Origin: Janthinobacterium sp. PAMC25594
GTDB taxonomy: Bacteria > Pseudomonadota > Gammaproteobacteria > Burkholderiales > Burkholderiaceae_D
Direction of reading: 5' to 3'
Length of the DNA: 64,000 nt
Assembly: GCF_019443505.1 (NCBI RefSeq)
Contig: NZ_CP080377.1
Location: forward strand, 1,364,001 to 1,428,000
Positions 1 through 9,753 of this stretch are shown here, in pieces. Position numbers and translations under genes: made by a program. The notes under the pieces were generated by a model. It ran no database searches. It saw nothing but the letters and a program-made list of their open reading frames with translations, and was not told the DNA's origin. The stretch's first letter is position 1, and each line of letters starts with the position of its first letter.

Positions 1-62
1 AATTTAGGCTTTTATGCCATCAGACGCTACTGCACTTCTCGTTCCCATGTGCGGATTCCTGC

Positions 63-746
63 TTAAATATCAAGGGCGGAATCATCTTCTTGCACGGCAT
101 TTTTCAGCGGATTCTTGAGACCACGCCCCATCAGGAAGATTTCCGACGATTTATCGCGGCTGGCCTTGGGCTTTTTCTGCACCACGACCTTGAATTCAGC
201 GCGGAATTTCTCCACGATCTGGCTGAAACCCATGTCTTTGAAACATTTCACCAGCAAGACGCCCGATGGCTTCAAATGCAATTGCGAGAATTCGATGGCC
301 AGGTCGATCAGATGTTCCATGCGCGCGGCGTCCGCCGTGGCAATGCCCGACAGATTCGGCGCCATGTCCGACAGGACCACGTCAACCTTGCGTCCTTGCA
401 ACACCACTTCCAGCTGGCGCAGCACGCGCGCTTCGCGGAAGTCGCCCTGGATGAAGTGAAAATCGGCGATCGGCTCCATTTCCAGCATGTCCAGGCCAAT
501 CAGGGTACCATTGACCCCGCCGCCGTCCTTGCCGGCCAGCTTGCGCCGCAGATACTGGGCCCAGCTGCCAGGAGTGCAACCAAGGTCGACAATTACCTGT
601 CCATGCTTGATCAGTTTTTCGTCTTCATCGATTTCTTTGAGCTTGTATGCTGCCCGGGCGCGGTAGCCCTCTTTTTGCGCCAACTTCACATAAGGATCAT
701 TTATGTGGTCGTGCAACCAGTTTTTGTTTAATTTCTTCTTTGCCAT
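63..746 (-). CDS. rlmE: 23S rRNA (uridine2552-2'-O)-methyltransferase RlmE (FtsJ/RrmJ)
   Basis: 227 residues, slightly longer than the E. coli enzyme (about 209). RlmE methylates the 2'-OH of U2552 in the A loop of 23S rRNA with S-adenosylmethionine, late in 50S assembly. The SAM-binding motif DLGCTPGSW lies at residues 54-62 (usual form DLGAAPGGW), followed by a VLSDMAPN motif and a VKCFKD lysine motif that fit the catalytic K-D-K-E arrangement of the family. The N-terminal [12 protein letters not shown] stretch is typical. It is divergent from yhbY, 42 bp away, as in many proteobacteria, where ftsH often follows rlmE; anything downstream is outside the window. Confidence 0.95.
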   Translation of the reverse strand: MAKKKLNKNWLHDHINDPYVKLAQKEGYRARAAYKLKEIDEDEKLIKHGQVIVDLGCTPGSWAQYLRRKLAGKDGGGVNGTLIGLDMLEMEPIADFHFIQGDFREARVLRQLEVVLQGRKVDVVLSDMAPNLSGIATADAARMEHLIDLAIEFSQLHLKPSGVLLVKCFKDMGFSQIVEKFRAEFKVVVQKKPKASRDKSSEIFLMGRGLKNPLKNAVQEDDSALDI

Positions 747-788
747 TCGCGTAGAATACTGCTTTTAAGGGAATTACTAAATATTATT

Positions 789-1259
789 ATGCTAAAACTT
801 ACACCCGTAGAGCGCAGCGCACTGCGCGCCGAAGCACACGCGCTGAAGCCTATCGTCATCATTGGCGAAGCGGGCTTGACACCTGCTGTACTCAAAGAGA
901 TCGACCTTGGCCTGGATTCGCACGGTCTGATTAAAGTCCGCGTGTTCGGCGACGACCGCGAAGCCCGCGTCGGAATGTACGATACGATTTGCGGCAATCT
1001 CGGCGCCGCCCCGGTACAACATATTGGCAAACTGCTGGTAATCTACCGTCCGAAAAAAGAAGTGGTTAAGGAGAAGGTCAGCGCCGGCAAAGGCATGCGC
1101 GAAGTGACCATCGTCAAGGCCAGCGCCAGCGGCACCAAGCGCCCCAGCGTGACGAAAGTCATGATCAAGGGCAATGAGCGCGTTACCGAAGGCGGTTCCA
1201 TCAAGCGTGCCAAGCCACGTCAGAAAAGCGCCAAGAAAAGCGCACTGGGCAGCAAGTAA
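789..1259 (+). CDS. yhbY: YhbY/CRS1 family RNA-binding protein, ribosome assembly
   Basis: 156 residues. The first 95 or so form a YhbY (CRM) domain: an LTPVERSALRAEAHAL helix, then the IGEAGLT turn that stands in for the family's GxxG loop, then the GKLLVIYRPKK end strand. YhbY-like proteins bind pre-50S particles. The C-terminal 60 residues are very basic (Lys/Arg/Ser rich) and absent from the roughly 97-residue E. coli protein; such tails probably add non-specific RNA binding (inference). The ribosome site is AAGGGA about 15 bases before the ATG. Divergent from rlmE and followed by a clear terminator. Confidence 0.9.
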   Translation: MLKLTPVERSALRAEAHALKPIVIIGEAGLTPAVLKEIDLGLDSHGLIKVRVFGDDREARVGMYDTICGNLGAAPVQHIGKLLVIYRPKKEVVKEKVSAGKGMREVTIVKASASGTKRPSVTKVMIKGNERVTEGGSIKRAKPRQKSAKKSALGSK

Positions 1260-1303
1260 GCCTGTTCACCCGGCAACCGCAAGGCTGCCGGGCTTGAAAC
1301 AAG

Positions 1304-1340
1304 AAGCGGAGCACGGGATATCCCCTGCTCCGCTTTTTTA
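1304..1340 (+). terminator. Rho-independent terminator of yhbY
   Basis: A 13-bp-class stem, AGCGGAGCACGGG with CCCCTGCTCCGCT, around an ATAT loop, followed at once by TTTTTTA. It lies 45 bases after the yhbY stop codon. Confidence 0.9.
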
Positions 1341-1358
1341 TTGCCGCTGCGGCATTTC

Positions 1359-1443
1359 TCGGATTACGCGTGGCCTGCGGCCTCGCTAATCCGACCTACG
1401 TGTTGCCATGTAGGTCGGATTAGCGCACAGCGCGTAATCCGAC
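1359..1443. repeat. Nested palindromic intergenic repeat (TAATCCGAC type)
   Basis: Two nested inverted repeats. The outer arms are TCGGATTACGCG (1359-1370) and CGCGTAATCCGA (1431-1442). The inner arms are CGCTAATCCGACCTAC (1384-1399) and GTAGGTCGGATTAGCG (1410-1425). Palindromes built on GTAGGTCGGATTAGCG and CGTAATCCGACA occur between genes of many proteobacteria as dispersed elements; that is recollection. It sits between the convergent genes yhbY and the DUF4149 gene. Confidence 0.8.
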
Positions 1444-1457
1444 AACACCACAGACGA

Positions 1458-1901
1458 TTACTGCTGTTTCCAGATCAATACGCCCGCCAGCAAGCTCTGC
1501 ACGGCAAAGATCAGGGTCGACACGCCATGCAGCATACCGAAGCGGCTGCGCATGGCCTCGTCCATGATGCCCGAAGGCGCTTGCGCCTTGAGCTCGGCCA
1601 TCAGCGGCGAAATGCCGAAGTGGCTGAGCAGCGCGCACACCAGCATGGACAGCACCAGCGCCCCCAGCAGGCGGCGGCGCTTGAGCTCCAGCGCGCCAGC
1701 GCCCCACTGCAGCAAGGCCAGCAGAATCAGCGCGCAGGCGATCGACAGCCAGGCCTCGGCGCGGAACATGCTGCCGGCGATATTGCCCACCAGCACACGG
1801 TCGCTCAAGGTACCGAACAAGGTGGGCGCCACGATGAAGCCGATGGTCCACAGGCTGCCGGCCCACAGGGTGGCAACGAGGAAGCGCACGCGGGCGAGCA
1901 T
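1458..1901 (-). CDS. DUF4149 family inner-membrane protein
   Basis: 147 residues with about four hydrophobic segments (near residues 7-27, 50-70, 78-98 and 122-143) and the WAGSLWTIGFIVAPTLF start typical of DUF4149. The function is unknown. The start codon overlaps the greA stop codon by one base (TGATG on the minus strand), so translation is probably coupled. Pairing of greA with a DUF4149 gene is common in betaproteobacteria (recollection). Confidence 0.85.
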   Translation of the reverse strand: MLARVRFLVATLWAGSLWTIGFIVAPTLFGTLSDRVLVGNIAGSMFRAEAWLSIACALILLALLQWGAGALELKRRRLLGALVLSMLVCALLSHFGISPLMAELKAQAPSGIMDEAMRSRFGMLHGVSTLIFAVQSLLAGVLIWKQQ

Positions 1902-2377
1902 CAGATGTACTGTACTTCCAGGATTTCGTATTCGCGCGGGCCGGACGGCGCCTGCACTTCCACCACGTCGCCGGCGTACTTGCCGATCAGCGCGCGGGCG
2001 ATCGGGGACGTCACGGAGACTTTGTTCTTTTTCAGGTCGGCTTCATCGAGGCCGACGATCTGGTACGTGACTTTCTGGCCCGATTCCAGGTCTTCCAGGT
2101 TCACGGTCGAGGCAAACACCACGCGGCCTTCCGCGTCGAGCGCGGTCGGGTCGATGATTTGCGCTGCGCCCAGCTTGCCTTCGAGCTCGGCGATGCGGCC
2201 TTCGACGAAGGCCTGGCGTTCCTTGGCGGCATCGTATTCGGCGTTTTCCGACAAATCTCCGTGCGAACGCGCTTCGGCGATCGCATCGATGACGATGCGG
2301 CGTTCCTTGGTCTTCAAATGATGCAGTTCTTCCTTCAGAAGTTCTGCGCCGTATTTGGTCAATGGGACTGAGGTCAT
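1901..2377 (-). CDS. greA: Transcription elongation factor GreA
   Basis: 158 residues, the standard length. GreA enters the RNA polymerase secondary channel and stimulates cleavage of backtracked RNA. Residues 1-75 form the antiparallel coiled coil; the acidic tip reads [14 protein letters not shown], which holds the two catalytic acidic residues. Residues 80-158 form the FKBP-like C-terminal domain, including the [18 protein letters not shown] stretch. It lies 163 bp downstream of carB on the same strand. Confidence 0.96.
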   Translation of the reverse strand: MTSVPLTKYGAELLKEELHHLKTKERRIVIDAIAEARSHGDLSENAEYDAAKERQAFVEGRIAELEGKLGAAQIIDPTALDAEGRVVFASTVNLEDLESGQKVTYQIVGLDEADLKKNKVSVTSPIARALIGKYAGDVVEVQAPSGPREYEILEVQYI

Positions 2378-2451
2378 GTTATCTCTACTATCTGCTGGTT
2401 ATCGGTGCCATCGTCCGTGTTTTGCCACGGATAACGGACTTACCAAGTGAA

Positions 2452-2494
2452 AACCACAGAGGCCGCGCGCTGCTCTGCACGGAACTCTGTGGTT
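2452..2494 (-). terminator. Hairpin after carB, probable weak terminator
   Basis: A perfect 10-bp inverted repeat, AACCACAGAG (2452-2461) and CTCTGTGGTT (2485-2494), separated by 23 bases. On the minus strand the distal arm runs into TTTTC. It lies 46 bases past the carB stop codon and 75 bases before the greA start. The short U tract and long loop make termination plausible, not certain. Confidence 0.5.
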
Positions 2495-2540
2495 GATAAG
2501 CATGCAGTGTACCGCCTAACGGCGGTCACTGCAAACGCAC

Positions 2541-5500
2541 TTAGTTCAAGGTCTTGTGCAGACCTTGCAAATCGTACACACGCAACTCATCCAGGTGACG
2601 GATGCCTTCGACGGCCGCTTCCGCGCCCGCGATGGTGGTGTAGGTCGTCACGCGCGACGCCAGGGCCGAGGTGCGGATGGCCCGCGAATCGACGATGGCG
2701 CTGCGTTTTTCTTCCACGGTGTTGATCACCAGCACGATTTCATGGTTCTTGATCATGTCGACCACGTGCGGACGGCCTTCGATCACCTTGTTCACTGGCG
2801 TGACGGCGATGCCGGCAGCAGCGATCACGGCGGCGGTGCCCTTGGTGGCGACCACGGTGAAGCCGGACTCGACCAGGTCACGCGCCACTTGCACGGCGCG
2901 CGGCTTGTCCGACGCTTTCACGCTGATGAAGACCTTGCCCGATTTTGGCAGGTTCACGCCGGCGCCCAGTTGCGATTTCACAAACGCTTCGCCGAACGTC
3001 AGGCCCACGCCCATGACTTCGCCCGTCGATTTCATTTCAGGGCCGAGGATGGTGTCCACGCCCGGGAACTTGACGAACGGGAACACGGCTTCCTTGACGC
3101 TGAAGTATGGCGGCACGACTTCCTGCGTGATGCCTTGCGACGCCAGCGACTGGCCGACCATGCAGCGCGCGGCGATCTTCGCCAGTTGCAAGCCGGTGGC
3201 TTTCGACACGAAAGGCACGGTGCGCGACGCGCGCGGGTTGACTTCCAGCACGAAGACGACATCTTTCATTTCGCCATCGATCTCTTGCTTCTGGATGGCG
3301 AACTGCACGTTCATCAGGCCGACCACGTTCAAACCCTTGGCCATCAGCGCCGTCTGGCGTTTCAGTTCATCAATGGTTTCTTGTGACAGCGAATACGGTG
3401 GCAAGGAGCAAGCCGAGTCGCCCGAGTGCACGCCAGCCTGTTCGATGTGTTCCATCACGCCGCCGATGAACGTCGTTTCGCCGTCGGAGATGCAATCGAC
3501 GTCGCACTCGATGGCGTCGTTCAGGAAGCGGTCCAGCAGCACCGGCGAATCGTGCGAAACCTTGACGGCTTCACGCATGTAGCGTTCCAGGTCGCGTTGC
3601 TCATGGACGATTTCCATGGCGCGGCCGCCCAGCACGTACGATGGACGCACGACCAGCGGGTAGCCGATTTCCTGCGCCAGCGCCAGGGCGTCAGCTTCCG
3701 TGCGCGCGGTGCGGTTAGGCGGCTGGCGCAGTTCCAGCTTGTGCAGCAGTTGCTGGAAACGCTCGCGGTCTTCGGCCGCATCGATCATGTCGGGCGAGGT
3801 GCCGATGATCGGCACGCCATTCGCTTCCAGGTCCAGCGCCAGTTTTAATGGTGTCTGGCCGCCGTACTGCACGATCACGCCAACCGGTTTTTCGATGGCG
3901 ACGATTTCCAGCACGTCTTCCAGCGTCAGCGATTCGAAGTACAGACGGTCCGAAGTATCGTAGTCGGTCGAAACCGTTTCTGGATTGCAATTGACCATGA
4001 TGGTTTCGTAGCCGTCTTCGCGCATGGCGAGGGCAGCGTGGACGCAGCAATAGTCAAACTCGATACCCTGGCCGATACGGTTCGGGCCACCGCCCAGCAC
4101 CATGATCTTTTTCTTGTCGGTCGGATTCGATTCGCACTCTTCGTCGTACGTGGAATACATGTACGCCGTGTCGGTCGAGAACTCGGCCGCGCAGGTATCG
4201 ACGCGCTTGTAGACGGGACGGATGCCCAGCGCATGGCGCTGCAGGCGCACGGCCGTGTCGGTCGTCTGCAACAAAAAGCCCAGGCGGCGGTCCGAGAAGC
4301 CCTTCTGTTTCAACTTGTACAGGGTGTTCTTGTCCAGGTTGTCCAGCTTCTGCGTATCGAGCCACAGTTCCAGGTCGACGATTTCCTTGATCTGGATCAG
4401 GAACCATGGGTCGATCTTGGTGAGATTGTGCACTTCTTCCAGAGTAAAACCTTGGGCAAACGCATCGCCCACGTACCAGATGCGCTCAGGACCAGGCTCG
4501 CCCAGTTCCTCTTCGATCTTTTCGCGGTCCTTGGTTTTCTCGTTCATGCCGTCGACGCCCACTTCCAGGCCACGCAAGGCTTTCTGGAACGATTCCTGGA
4601 AGGTACGGCCAATCGCCATCACTTCGCCGACGGATTTCATCTGCGTCGTCAGGTGGTGGTCGGCGGTCGGGAACTTCTCGAACGTGAAACGGGGAATCTT
4701 CGTGACGACGTAATCGATCGACGGCTCGAACGAAGCCGGCGTGGCGCCGCCCGTGATTTCATTGCGCAGCTCGTCCAGGGTGTAACCGACGGCCAGCTTG
4801 GCGGCAATTTTTGCGATCGGGAAACCCGTCGCTTTCGATGCCAGCGCCGACGAACGCGACACGCGCGGGTTCATCTCGATGACGATCATGCGGCCATCGA
4901 CGGGGTTGATCGAGAATTGCACGTTCGAGCCACCGGTGTCGACGCCGATCTCGCGCAGCACTGCCAGACTGGCATTGCGCATGATCTGGTATTCCTTGTC
5001 CGTCAGGGTTTGCGCCGGCGCCACCGTGATGGAGTCGCCCGTGTGCACGCCCATCGGGTCGAGGTTTTCGATCGAGCAGATGATGATGCAGTTGTCCGCC
5101 TTGTCGCGCACCACTTCCATCTCGTACTCTTTCCAGCCCAGCAACGATTCTTCGATCAGCAATTCCTTGGTCGGCGATGCTTCCAGGCCGCGCTTGCAGA
5201 TGGTTTCGAATTCTTCTTCGTTGTAGGCGATGCCGCCGCCGGAACCGCCCATGGTGAACGATGGACGGATGATGGTCGGGAAGCCCAGGGTGCGCTGCAC
5301 GGCCCACGATTCTTCCATCGAGTGCGCCACGCCGGAACGGGCCGAACCGAGGCCGATCTTGGTCATCGCGTCCTTGAACTTGGAACGGTCTTCCGCCTTG
5401 TCGATGGCTTCCGGCGACGCGCCGATCAGCTCGACGTTGTATTTTGCCAGCACGCCGTTGTTGAACAGATCCAGCGCGCAGTTCAGCGCCGTCTGGCCAC

Positions 5501-5771
5501 CCATCGTCGGCAGGATCGCGTCAGGACGCTCCTTGGCGATGATGCGTTCAACCACCGACCAGGTGATCGGTTCGATGTACGTCACGTCGGCCATTTCCGG
5601 GTCCGTCATGATGGTCGCGGGGTTACTGTTGACCAGGATGACTTTGTAGCCCTCTTCGCGCAGGGCCTTGCACGCTTGCGCGCCGGAATAATCGAATTCG
5701 CAGGCCTGGCCGATCACGATCGGGCCAGCGCCAATAATCAGAATACTTTTGATATCTAAACGTTTAGGCAT
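2541..5771 (-). CDS. carB: Carbamoyl-phosphate synthase large subunit
   Basis: 1,076 residues (E. coli 1,073). It makes carbamoyl phosphate from bicarbonate, ammonia delivered by CarA, and two ATP, for arginine and pyrimidine synthesis. Two tandem ATP-grasp synthetase halves are seen: [18 protein letters not shown] opens the first and [18 protein letters not shown] the second. The last 140 residues are the MGS-like allosteric domain, which binds UMP, IMP and ornithine effectors in E. coli. The start overlaps the 3' end of carA by 8 bases (ATGCCTAA), a translational-coupling overlap. Confidence 0.98.
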   Translation of the reverse strand: MPKRLDIKSILIIGAGPIVIGQACEFDYSGAQACKALREEGYKVILVNSNPATIMTDPEMADVTYIEPITWSVVERIIAKERPDAILPTMGGQTALNCALDLFNNGVLAKYNVELIGASPEAIDKAEDRSKFKDAMTKIGLGSARSGVAHSMEESWAVQRTLGFPTIIRPSFTMGGSGGGIAYNEEEFETICKRGLEASPTKELLIEESLLGWKEYEMEVVRDKADNCIIICSIENLDPMGVHTGDSITVAPAQTLTDKEYQIMRNASLAVLREIGVDTGGSNVQFSINPVDGRMIVIEMNPRVSRSSALASKATGFPIAKIAAKLAVGYTLDELRNEITGGATPASFEPSIDYVVTKIPRFTFEKFPTADHHLTTQMKSVGEVMAIGRTFQESFQKALRGLEVGVDGMNEKTKDREKIEEELGEPGPERIWYVGDAFAQGFTLEEVHNLTKIDPWFLIQIKEIVDLELWLDTQKLDNLDKNTLYKLKQKGFSDRRLGFLLQTTDTAVRLQRHALGIRPVYKRVDTCAAEFSTDTAYMYSTYDEECESNPTDKKKIMVLGGGPNRIGQGIEFDYCCVHAALAMREDGYETIMVNCNPETVSTDYDTSDRLYFESLTLEDVLEIVAIEKPVGVIVQYGGQTPLKLALDLEANGVPIIGTSPDMIDAAEDRERFQQLLHKLELRQPPNRTARTEADALALAQEIGYPLVVRPSYVLGGRAMEIVHEQRDLERYMREAVKVSHDSPVLLDRFLNDAIECDVDCISDGETTFIGGVMEHIEQAGVHSGDSACSLPPYSLSQETIDELKRQTALMAKGLNVVGLMNVQFAIQKQEIDGEMKDVVFVLEVNPRASRTVPFVSKATGLQLAKIAARCMVGQSLASQGITQEVVPPYFSVKEAVFPFVKFPGVDTILGPEMKSTGEVMGVGLTFGEAFVKSQLGAGVNLPKSGKVFISVKASDKPRAVQVARDLVESGFTVVATKGTAAVIAAAGIAVTPVNKVIEGRPHVVDMIKNHEIVLVINTVEEKRSAIVDSRAIRTSALASRVTTYTTIAGAEAAVEGIRHLDELRVYDLQGLHKTLN

Positions 5772-6948
5772 TTTTCTTTTTCTCCTCCGCAGCCATCAAG
5801 TTGATGAAGCGGTCAAACAGGTAAGCAACATCCATCGGGCCCGGCGACGCTTCAGGGTGGCCCTGGAAGCAGAAGGCCGGCTTGTCCGTGCGGGCAAAGC
5901 CCTGCAGGGAGCCGTCGAACAGCGATTCATGGGTCACGCGGCAATTCGCGGGCAGAGTTGCCGCGTCGACTGCGAAACCGTGGTTTTGCGAGGTAATCAA
6001 GACCTGTTTCGTTTCCAGATCTTGCACCGGGTGGTTCGCGCCGTGGTGGCCGAACTTCATCTTCAGCGTTTTCGCACCGGAAGCCAAAGCCATGATCTGG
6101 TGGCCGAGGCAGATGCCGAAGGTCGGGATGCCCTTCTCGATCAGCTCCTTGGTCGCGGCAATCGCGTAGTCGCACGGTTCCGGGTCGCCGGGACCGTTCG
6201 ACAGGAAGATGCCGTCCGGATTCAGTGCCAGGGCGTCGGCCGCCGTCGCTTGCGCGGGCAGCACGGTGACTTTGCAGCCGCGCGCCGTCAGCATGCGCAG
6301 GATGTTGCGCTTGACGCCGTAGTCGAAGGCGACCACGTGGTATTTCGCGTCCGCGTCAGCCAGCTGGCCATAGCCTTCGCCCAGGGTCCATTCCGTTTCG
6401 CGGTACTCGTAGGCAGCCTTGCTCGATACCACCTTGGCCAGGTCCATGCCGGCCAGGCCGGGGAAGGAACGGGCCAGTTCCAGCGCTTGCGCGGCGGATG
6501 GCTCATTGCCTTGCGTACCGACCAGGATGGCGCCGCCCTGCGCACCTTTTTCACGCAGGATGCGCGTGAGCTTGCGTGTATCGATGCCGGCGATGGCGAC
6601 GATATTTTCAGCTTTCAGGTAGTCGGACAGGGAGAGCGTGGAACGGAAATTGGATGCCAGCAATGGCAGATCACGGATGATGAGGCCAGCGGCGTGAACC
6701 TTGGAAGATTCGACGTCTTCCGGGTTGACGCCCGTATTGCCGATATGCGGATAGGTCAGGGTGACCATCTGGCGACAATAGCTTGGGTCGGTAAGGATTT
6801 CCTGATACCCGGTCATCGAGGTGTTGAAAACAACCTCGCCCGTGGTATGACCGGCGGCACCGATCGAAAAACCTTTAAAGATCGTTCCATCAGCAAGCGC
6901 TAATATGGCTGGAACGGCAGGGCCAGAAAAAAATGGCGGCAAGGGCAA
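5764..6948 (-). CDS. carA: Carbamoyl-phosphate synthase small (glutaminase) subunit
   Basis: 394 residues. It hydrolyses glutamine and passes ammonia to CarB. The N-terminal CPSase domain contains [17 protein letters not shown]. The C-terminal class I glutamine amidotransferase domain has the nucleophile motif FGICLGHQ with Cys280 and the [11 protein letters not shown] motif carrying the catalytic His and Glu. First gene of carAB. The first few residues ([10 protein letters not shown]) are variable, and the ATG at the 5' end is the only one that keeps the full domain. Confidence 0.97.
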   Translation of the reverse strand: MPLPPFFSGPAVPAILALADGTIFKGFSIGAAGHTTGEVVFNTSMTGYQEILTDPSYCRQMVTLTYPHIGNTGVNPEDVESSKVHAAGLIIRDLPLLASNFRSTLSLSDYLKAENIVAIAGIDTRKLTRILREKGAQGGAILVGTQGNEPSAAQALELARSFPGLAGMDLAKVVSSKAAYEYRETEWTLGEGYGQLADADAKYHVVAFDYGVKRNILRMLTARGCKVTVLPAQATAADALALNPDGIFLSNGPGDPEPCDYAIAATKELIEKGIPTFGICLGHQIMALASGAKTLKMKFGHHGANHPVQDLETKQVLITSQNHGFAVDAATLPANCRVTHESLFDGSLQGFARTDKPAFCFQGHPEASPGPMDVAYLFDRFINLMAAEEKKKNA

Positions 6949-7093
6949 CTCCTGATAAAGTTACCGTAGCTGCGCCACGTCAGACCGACCGCCTAGATAC
7001 CCGAGCCAGATGCACTCAGGGTGTTTCAACGGTCATTTTGAATGAGGGGATGGGTAGTCGCTACGGTATATGTGTGATTGGCTAAACCTTTGA

Positions 7094-7122
7094 ATTATAA
7101 CCAAAAGGAAGCTTTTCCACAA
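7094..7122 (-). promoter_or_regulatory. Sigma70 promoter of carAB
   Basis: On the minus strand TTGTGG (7117-7122), a 17-base spacer and a perfect TATAAT (7094-7099). Transcription would start near 7087, giving an untranslated leader of about 138 bases before carA. No ribosome-stalling open frame stands out in that leader. Confidence 0.65.
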
Positions 7123-7183
7123 GGAAGAAAATACAGAAGGCCCGGCATTTTTTTGCGCAGCAGCATAAATCCTGCGCCCCATG

Positions 7184-7214
7184 AAAAAAGCCGCCCGGCT
7201 TGCGCGGGACGGCT
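7184..7214 (-). terminator. Rho-independent terminator of the GlcG/HbpS-like gene
   Basis: On the minus strand a 9-bp stem, GCCGTCCCG with CCGGGCGGC, around a six-base loop, followed by TTTTTT. It lies 24 bases after the stop codon of the gene at 7238-7645. Confidence 0.85.
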
Positions 7215-7237
7215 GCTTCTGCAACTGCGGCGACTAC

Positions 7238-7645
7238 TTAGGCCGTCAAAGCGGCAATACCTGCTTTGGCGATTTGCGCATCTTCGGCCGACTTCACGCC
7301 CGAGACGCCGACGGCGCCCACGTAGTGGCCGTCAAACACGATGGGCACGCCGCCTTCGAGCAAGCCGTCGATTTCCGGCGCGCTCAGGAACGATACGCGG
7401 CCGCCATTGATCATCTCTTCATAGATGCGCGATTCGCGGCGGCCCAGCGCGGCCGTCTTGGCTTTCGATGGGGCGATGTGCGACGAGATCGGCGCCACGC
7501 CATCCATGCGCTGCAGCCACAGCAGGTGGCCGCCGTCATCGACGATGGCGATCGCGACCGCCCAGTTATTCTTGACCGCTTCCGCTTCGGCGGCGGCAGC
7601 GATTTTCTTTACGTCGTCCAGGGTCAAAATCGGTTTCGATTGCAT
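7238..7645 (-). CDS. GlcG/HbpS-like (DUF336) heme-binding family protein
   Basis: 135 residues of a single DUF336 domain. Family marks seen: LTLDDVKKIAAAAEAEA, VAIAIVDDGGHLLWLQRMDGV, a KAKTAALGRRES helix and the GGVPIVFDGHYVGAVGVSG end. HbpS of Streptomyces and GlcG of E. coli belong here. Members bind heme or small ligands, but most have no known role. There is no signal peptide, so it is probably cytoplasmic. AAGGAT gives a good ribosome site. Monocistronic by its own terminator; no glycolate genes lie nearby. Confidence 0.85.
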   Translation of the reverse strand: MQSKPILTLDDVKKIAAAAEAEAVKNNWAVAIAIVDDGGHLLWLQRMDGVAPISSHIAPSKAKTAALGRRESRIYEEMINGGRVSFLSAPEIDGLLEGGVPIVFDGHYVGAVGVSGVKSAEDAQIAKAGIAALTA

Positions 7646-7715
7646 GGTGCATCCTTGTTATGTTGAATCAAAATTGTATACGAAATGCGCAGCGGCGCGA
7701 TCGCATAATGATCGC

Positions 7716-8627
7716 TTACTGCTCGCGCTTGGCTTTCAGCTTTTGCTTGAGCTGCGCCATGACGGCAAACGTCGCCTGCTCGCCCGCCAGGATGGCCTGG
7801 TTGCGGCTGTTGAAATCGTTGCCCTTCATGGTGCCCAGGCTGGGCTGGATCACCACGTCCGCATCTTTCAATTCGAACTGGTTGATGCGCTGGCCCATGA
7901 TGGCGAACGTCTGCATCAGCACCTCCATCGAACTGATGGCCTTTTGCGTATCCGTTTGCGACGAGATATTCACGGCGATGATGAAATCGGCGCCCATGTC
8001 GCGCGCAAAACGCACGGGCACGGGAGCGACGAGGCCGCCATCAACATAGGTGTGGCCGGCGATCGTCACGGGCTGGAACACGCCCGGCACGGCCGACGAG
8101 GCGCGCACGGCCATGCCGGTGTTGCCGCGTTGAAACAGGATCGGCTGGCCATTTTTCAGATCGGTCGCTACCACGCCAAACGGAATTTTCAGCTTTTCCA
8201 GCGGCACGCCGCCGACGGCCTTGTTGACATAGCTTTGCAGCGCTTCGCCTTTCAGCACGCCGGACGACTTGCCGAACAGGGGCAAGGCCCAGTCCGAAAT
8301 GGCCGCTTCGTCCATGTCGAAGGCCATTTTTTGCAGCGCGAAGCCGGAGTTGCCCGCCGCATACAGGGCGCCCACCACGCTGCCGGCACTGGTGCCGGTG
8401 ACGATGTCGGCGTGGATGCCCTGCGATTCGAGCGCCTTGATCACGCCAATGTGCGCGAAGCCGCGCGCCGCGCCACCGCCCAGCGCCAGGCCGATCTTGA
8501 TCTTGCGCGGCGTGACGACGATGGGTTCCGGTGGCGTCAATACTTGTACGGGCTTCGGGGCGGTGGTATCGCACCCGGCCAGCGCAAAGGCGGCCAGGGC
8601 AAGCAGGGTCAGGCGTTTAGGGAACAT
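7716..8627 (-). CDS. Patatin-like phospholipase, predicted lipoprotein (RssA-like)
   Basis: 303 residues from the ATG at 8627. This start was chosen because it opens a lipoprotein signal peptide with lipobox LAGC (Cys19); the longer open frame only adds 53 unlikely residues. The patatin domain begins near residue 44. The oxyanion loop is GGGAARG (about 50-56), the nucleophile motif is GTSAG with Ser80, and the dyad aspartate is Asp196 in DGG. It likely hydrolyses phospholipids or other acyl esters while anchored in the envelope (inference). Related proteins include RssA and YchK. Confidence 0.85.
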   Translation of the reverse strand: MFPKRLTLLALAAFALAGCDTTAPKPVQVLTPPEPIVVTPRKIKIGLALGGGAARGFAHIGVIKALESQGIHADIVTGTSAGSVVGALYAAGNSGFALQKMAFDMDEAAISDWALPLFGKSSGVLKGEALQSYVNKAVGGVPLEKLKIPFGVVATDLKNGQPILFQRGNTGMAVRASSAVPGVFQPVTIAGHTYVDGGLVAPVPVRFARDMGADFIIAVNISSQTDTQKAISSMEVLMQTFAIMGQRINQFELKDADVVIQPSLGTMKGNDFNSRNQAILAGEQATFAVMAQLKQKLKAKREQ

Positions 8628-8792
8628 GGTGGAAAGTGAGAACCGCGCGCGGCAGTGGCAACAAAGGAGAGCTGATTGTAGCGCAAGCGGGGCCGCTGGC
8701 ACTGAAGGCAGTCTTAAATGTTTATGGTGACAAGGTTCGTGCGCCCCTGCCCCACTGCTAGACTGGCGCCTGCTCTTTACTCTCAATCAAAC

Positions 8793-9455
8793 ATGTCCGA
8801 CGATTTGCAATTTGCCGACAGCCGCGCCTTGGGCGCCCCATTTGCACAACAGTTATCCAACGATCCGCCCGACGGCGCCCTCGCCTGGCTGACTTGCGTG
8901 CTGGTCACGCAGGCGCCCGCGCTGCGCTCGTCGAACGCCATCCTGCTGGCCTACACGGGCAACCCGGCCGCCTTGGACTGGATCGACGCGAATATCGGCT
9001 CGCCCGTGGCGGGACAATGGGGCGTGGCGGCGGCACTGCTGGGCACGCCTTGGCCGCGCATCCTCGATTGGCTGCAGCGCGGCGGCGTGCACCGGCTGAT
9101 GGCGCTCGATACCCTATGCGCGTATCGCAAGCCGGCCGTCAACATGTCGCCACTGGAACAGATCGCCGCGCCCGTGCTGCCGCAGGCGCCCGCGCGCGCC
9201 GCACTCGGCGCCGCGCTGGCCGCCTGCCTGGCGGCATCTTCCACGCCGCGCATCCAGGCTGCCATCCACTCGATCAACAAGCATGTGGACGAGATCCTGC
9301 GCGGCGGTCCACGCGGCGTGGCCGTGGCCGACCTGCCGCGCCTGTACCTCGACCCGGCACCGTTCAAGGATGCATCCGCCATCCTGGAACAGCACGAGGC
9401 AGTGGTCGGTGGCATGCGCGAAAACCTGCAGAACTTGCTCAAGGGCATACTGTGA
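8793..9455 (+). CDS. Unknown protein coupled to a barstar-like gene
   Basis: 220 residues from the ATG at 8793. An upstream in-frame ATG at 8718 would overlap the patatin gene's 5' region and adds an atypical stretch. I recognise no family. The protein is mostly alpha-helical by eye, Ala/Leu rich, soluble and without a signal peptide. The last half has a leucine-rich helical run (ARAALGAALAACLAASSTPR) and a C-terminal helix ending RENLQNLLKGIL. Its stop codon overlaps the GTG start of the barstar-like gene, which suggests coupled translation and a shared task. No barnase-type catalytic motif is visible. Confidence 0.7.
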   Translation: MSDDLQFADSRALGAPFAQQLSNDPPDGALAWLTCVLVTQAPALRSSNAILLAYTGNPAALDWIDANIGSPVAGQWGVAAALLGTPWPRILDWLQRGGVHRLMALDTLCAYRKPAVNMSPLEQIAAPVLPQAPARAALGAALAACLAASSTPRIQAAIHSINKHVDEILRGGPRGVAVADLPRLYLDPAPFKDASAILEQHEAVVGGMRENLQNLLKGIL

Positions 9456-9739
9456 ACAGGCAAACCCTGGTGATAATCGACTTGAGCGATATCAATTCCT
9501 CACGCCAGTTGCATGCCAGCCTGGCGGCCGCGCTGAACTTCCCCACCATCTACGGCATGAACTGGGATGCCTTCCACGATGCCATCACGGGCCTGGTGGA
9601 CATGCCGCAACAGCTGGAACTGCGCGGCTGGCCAGCCTTCGCCACGCGCCTGCCCGCCGATGCGGCCATGCTGCAGCGCATCCTGGCGCGCATGGCACAG
9701 GACATGCCGGCCCAGGCAGCGCAGGTGCGCTATGCCTGA
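9452..9739 (+). CDS. Barstar family (barnase inhibitor-like) protein
   Basis: 95 residues starting at GTG 9452, overlapping the previous stop codon (GTGA). The barstar signature is clear: a LHASLAAALNFPTIYG stretch followed by MNWDAFHDAITGL (about residues 20-48), then a strand and a final helix. Barstar of Bacillus amyloliquefaciens blocks barnase with the acidic helix that carries this Asp-Ala-Phe-Asp region. Chromosomal barstar homologues in proteobacteria usually pair with a secreted or contact-delivered RNase, but none is recognisable here. It may act as an orphan immunity protein or as the partner of the upstream unknown (inference). Confidence 0.85.
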   Translation: MNRQTLVIIDLSDINSSRQLHASLAAALNFPTIYGMNWDAFHDAITGLVDMPQQLELRGWPAFATRLPADAAMLQRILARMAQDMPAQAAQVRYA

Positions 9740-9753
9740 GCCTGCGACATTGT

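Noticed and set aside
4038..5759. A 573-codon open frame antisense to carB
   Set aside because: Shadow of carB; composition rich in His, Arg and Val, no start context and no family motif.
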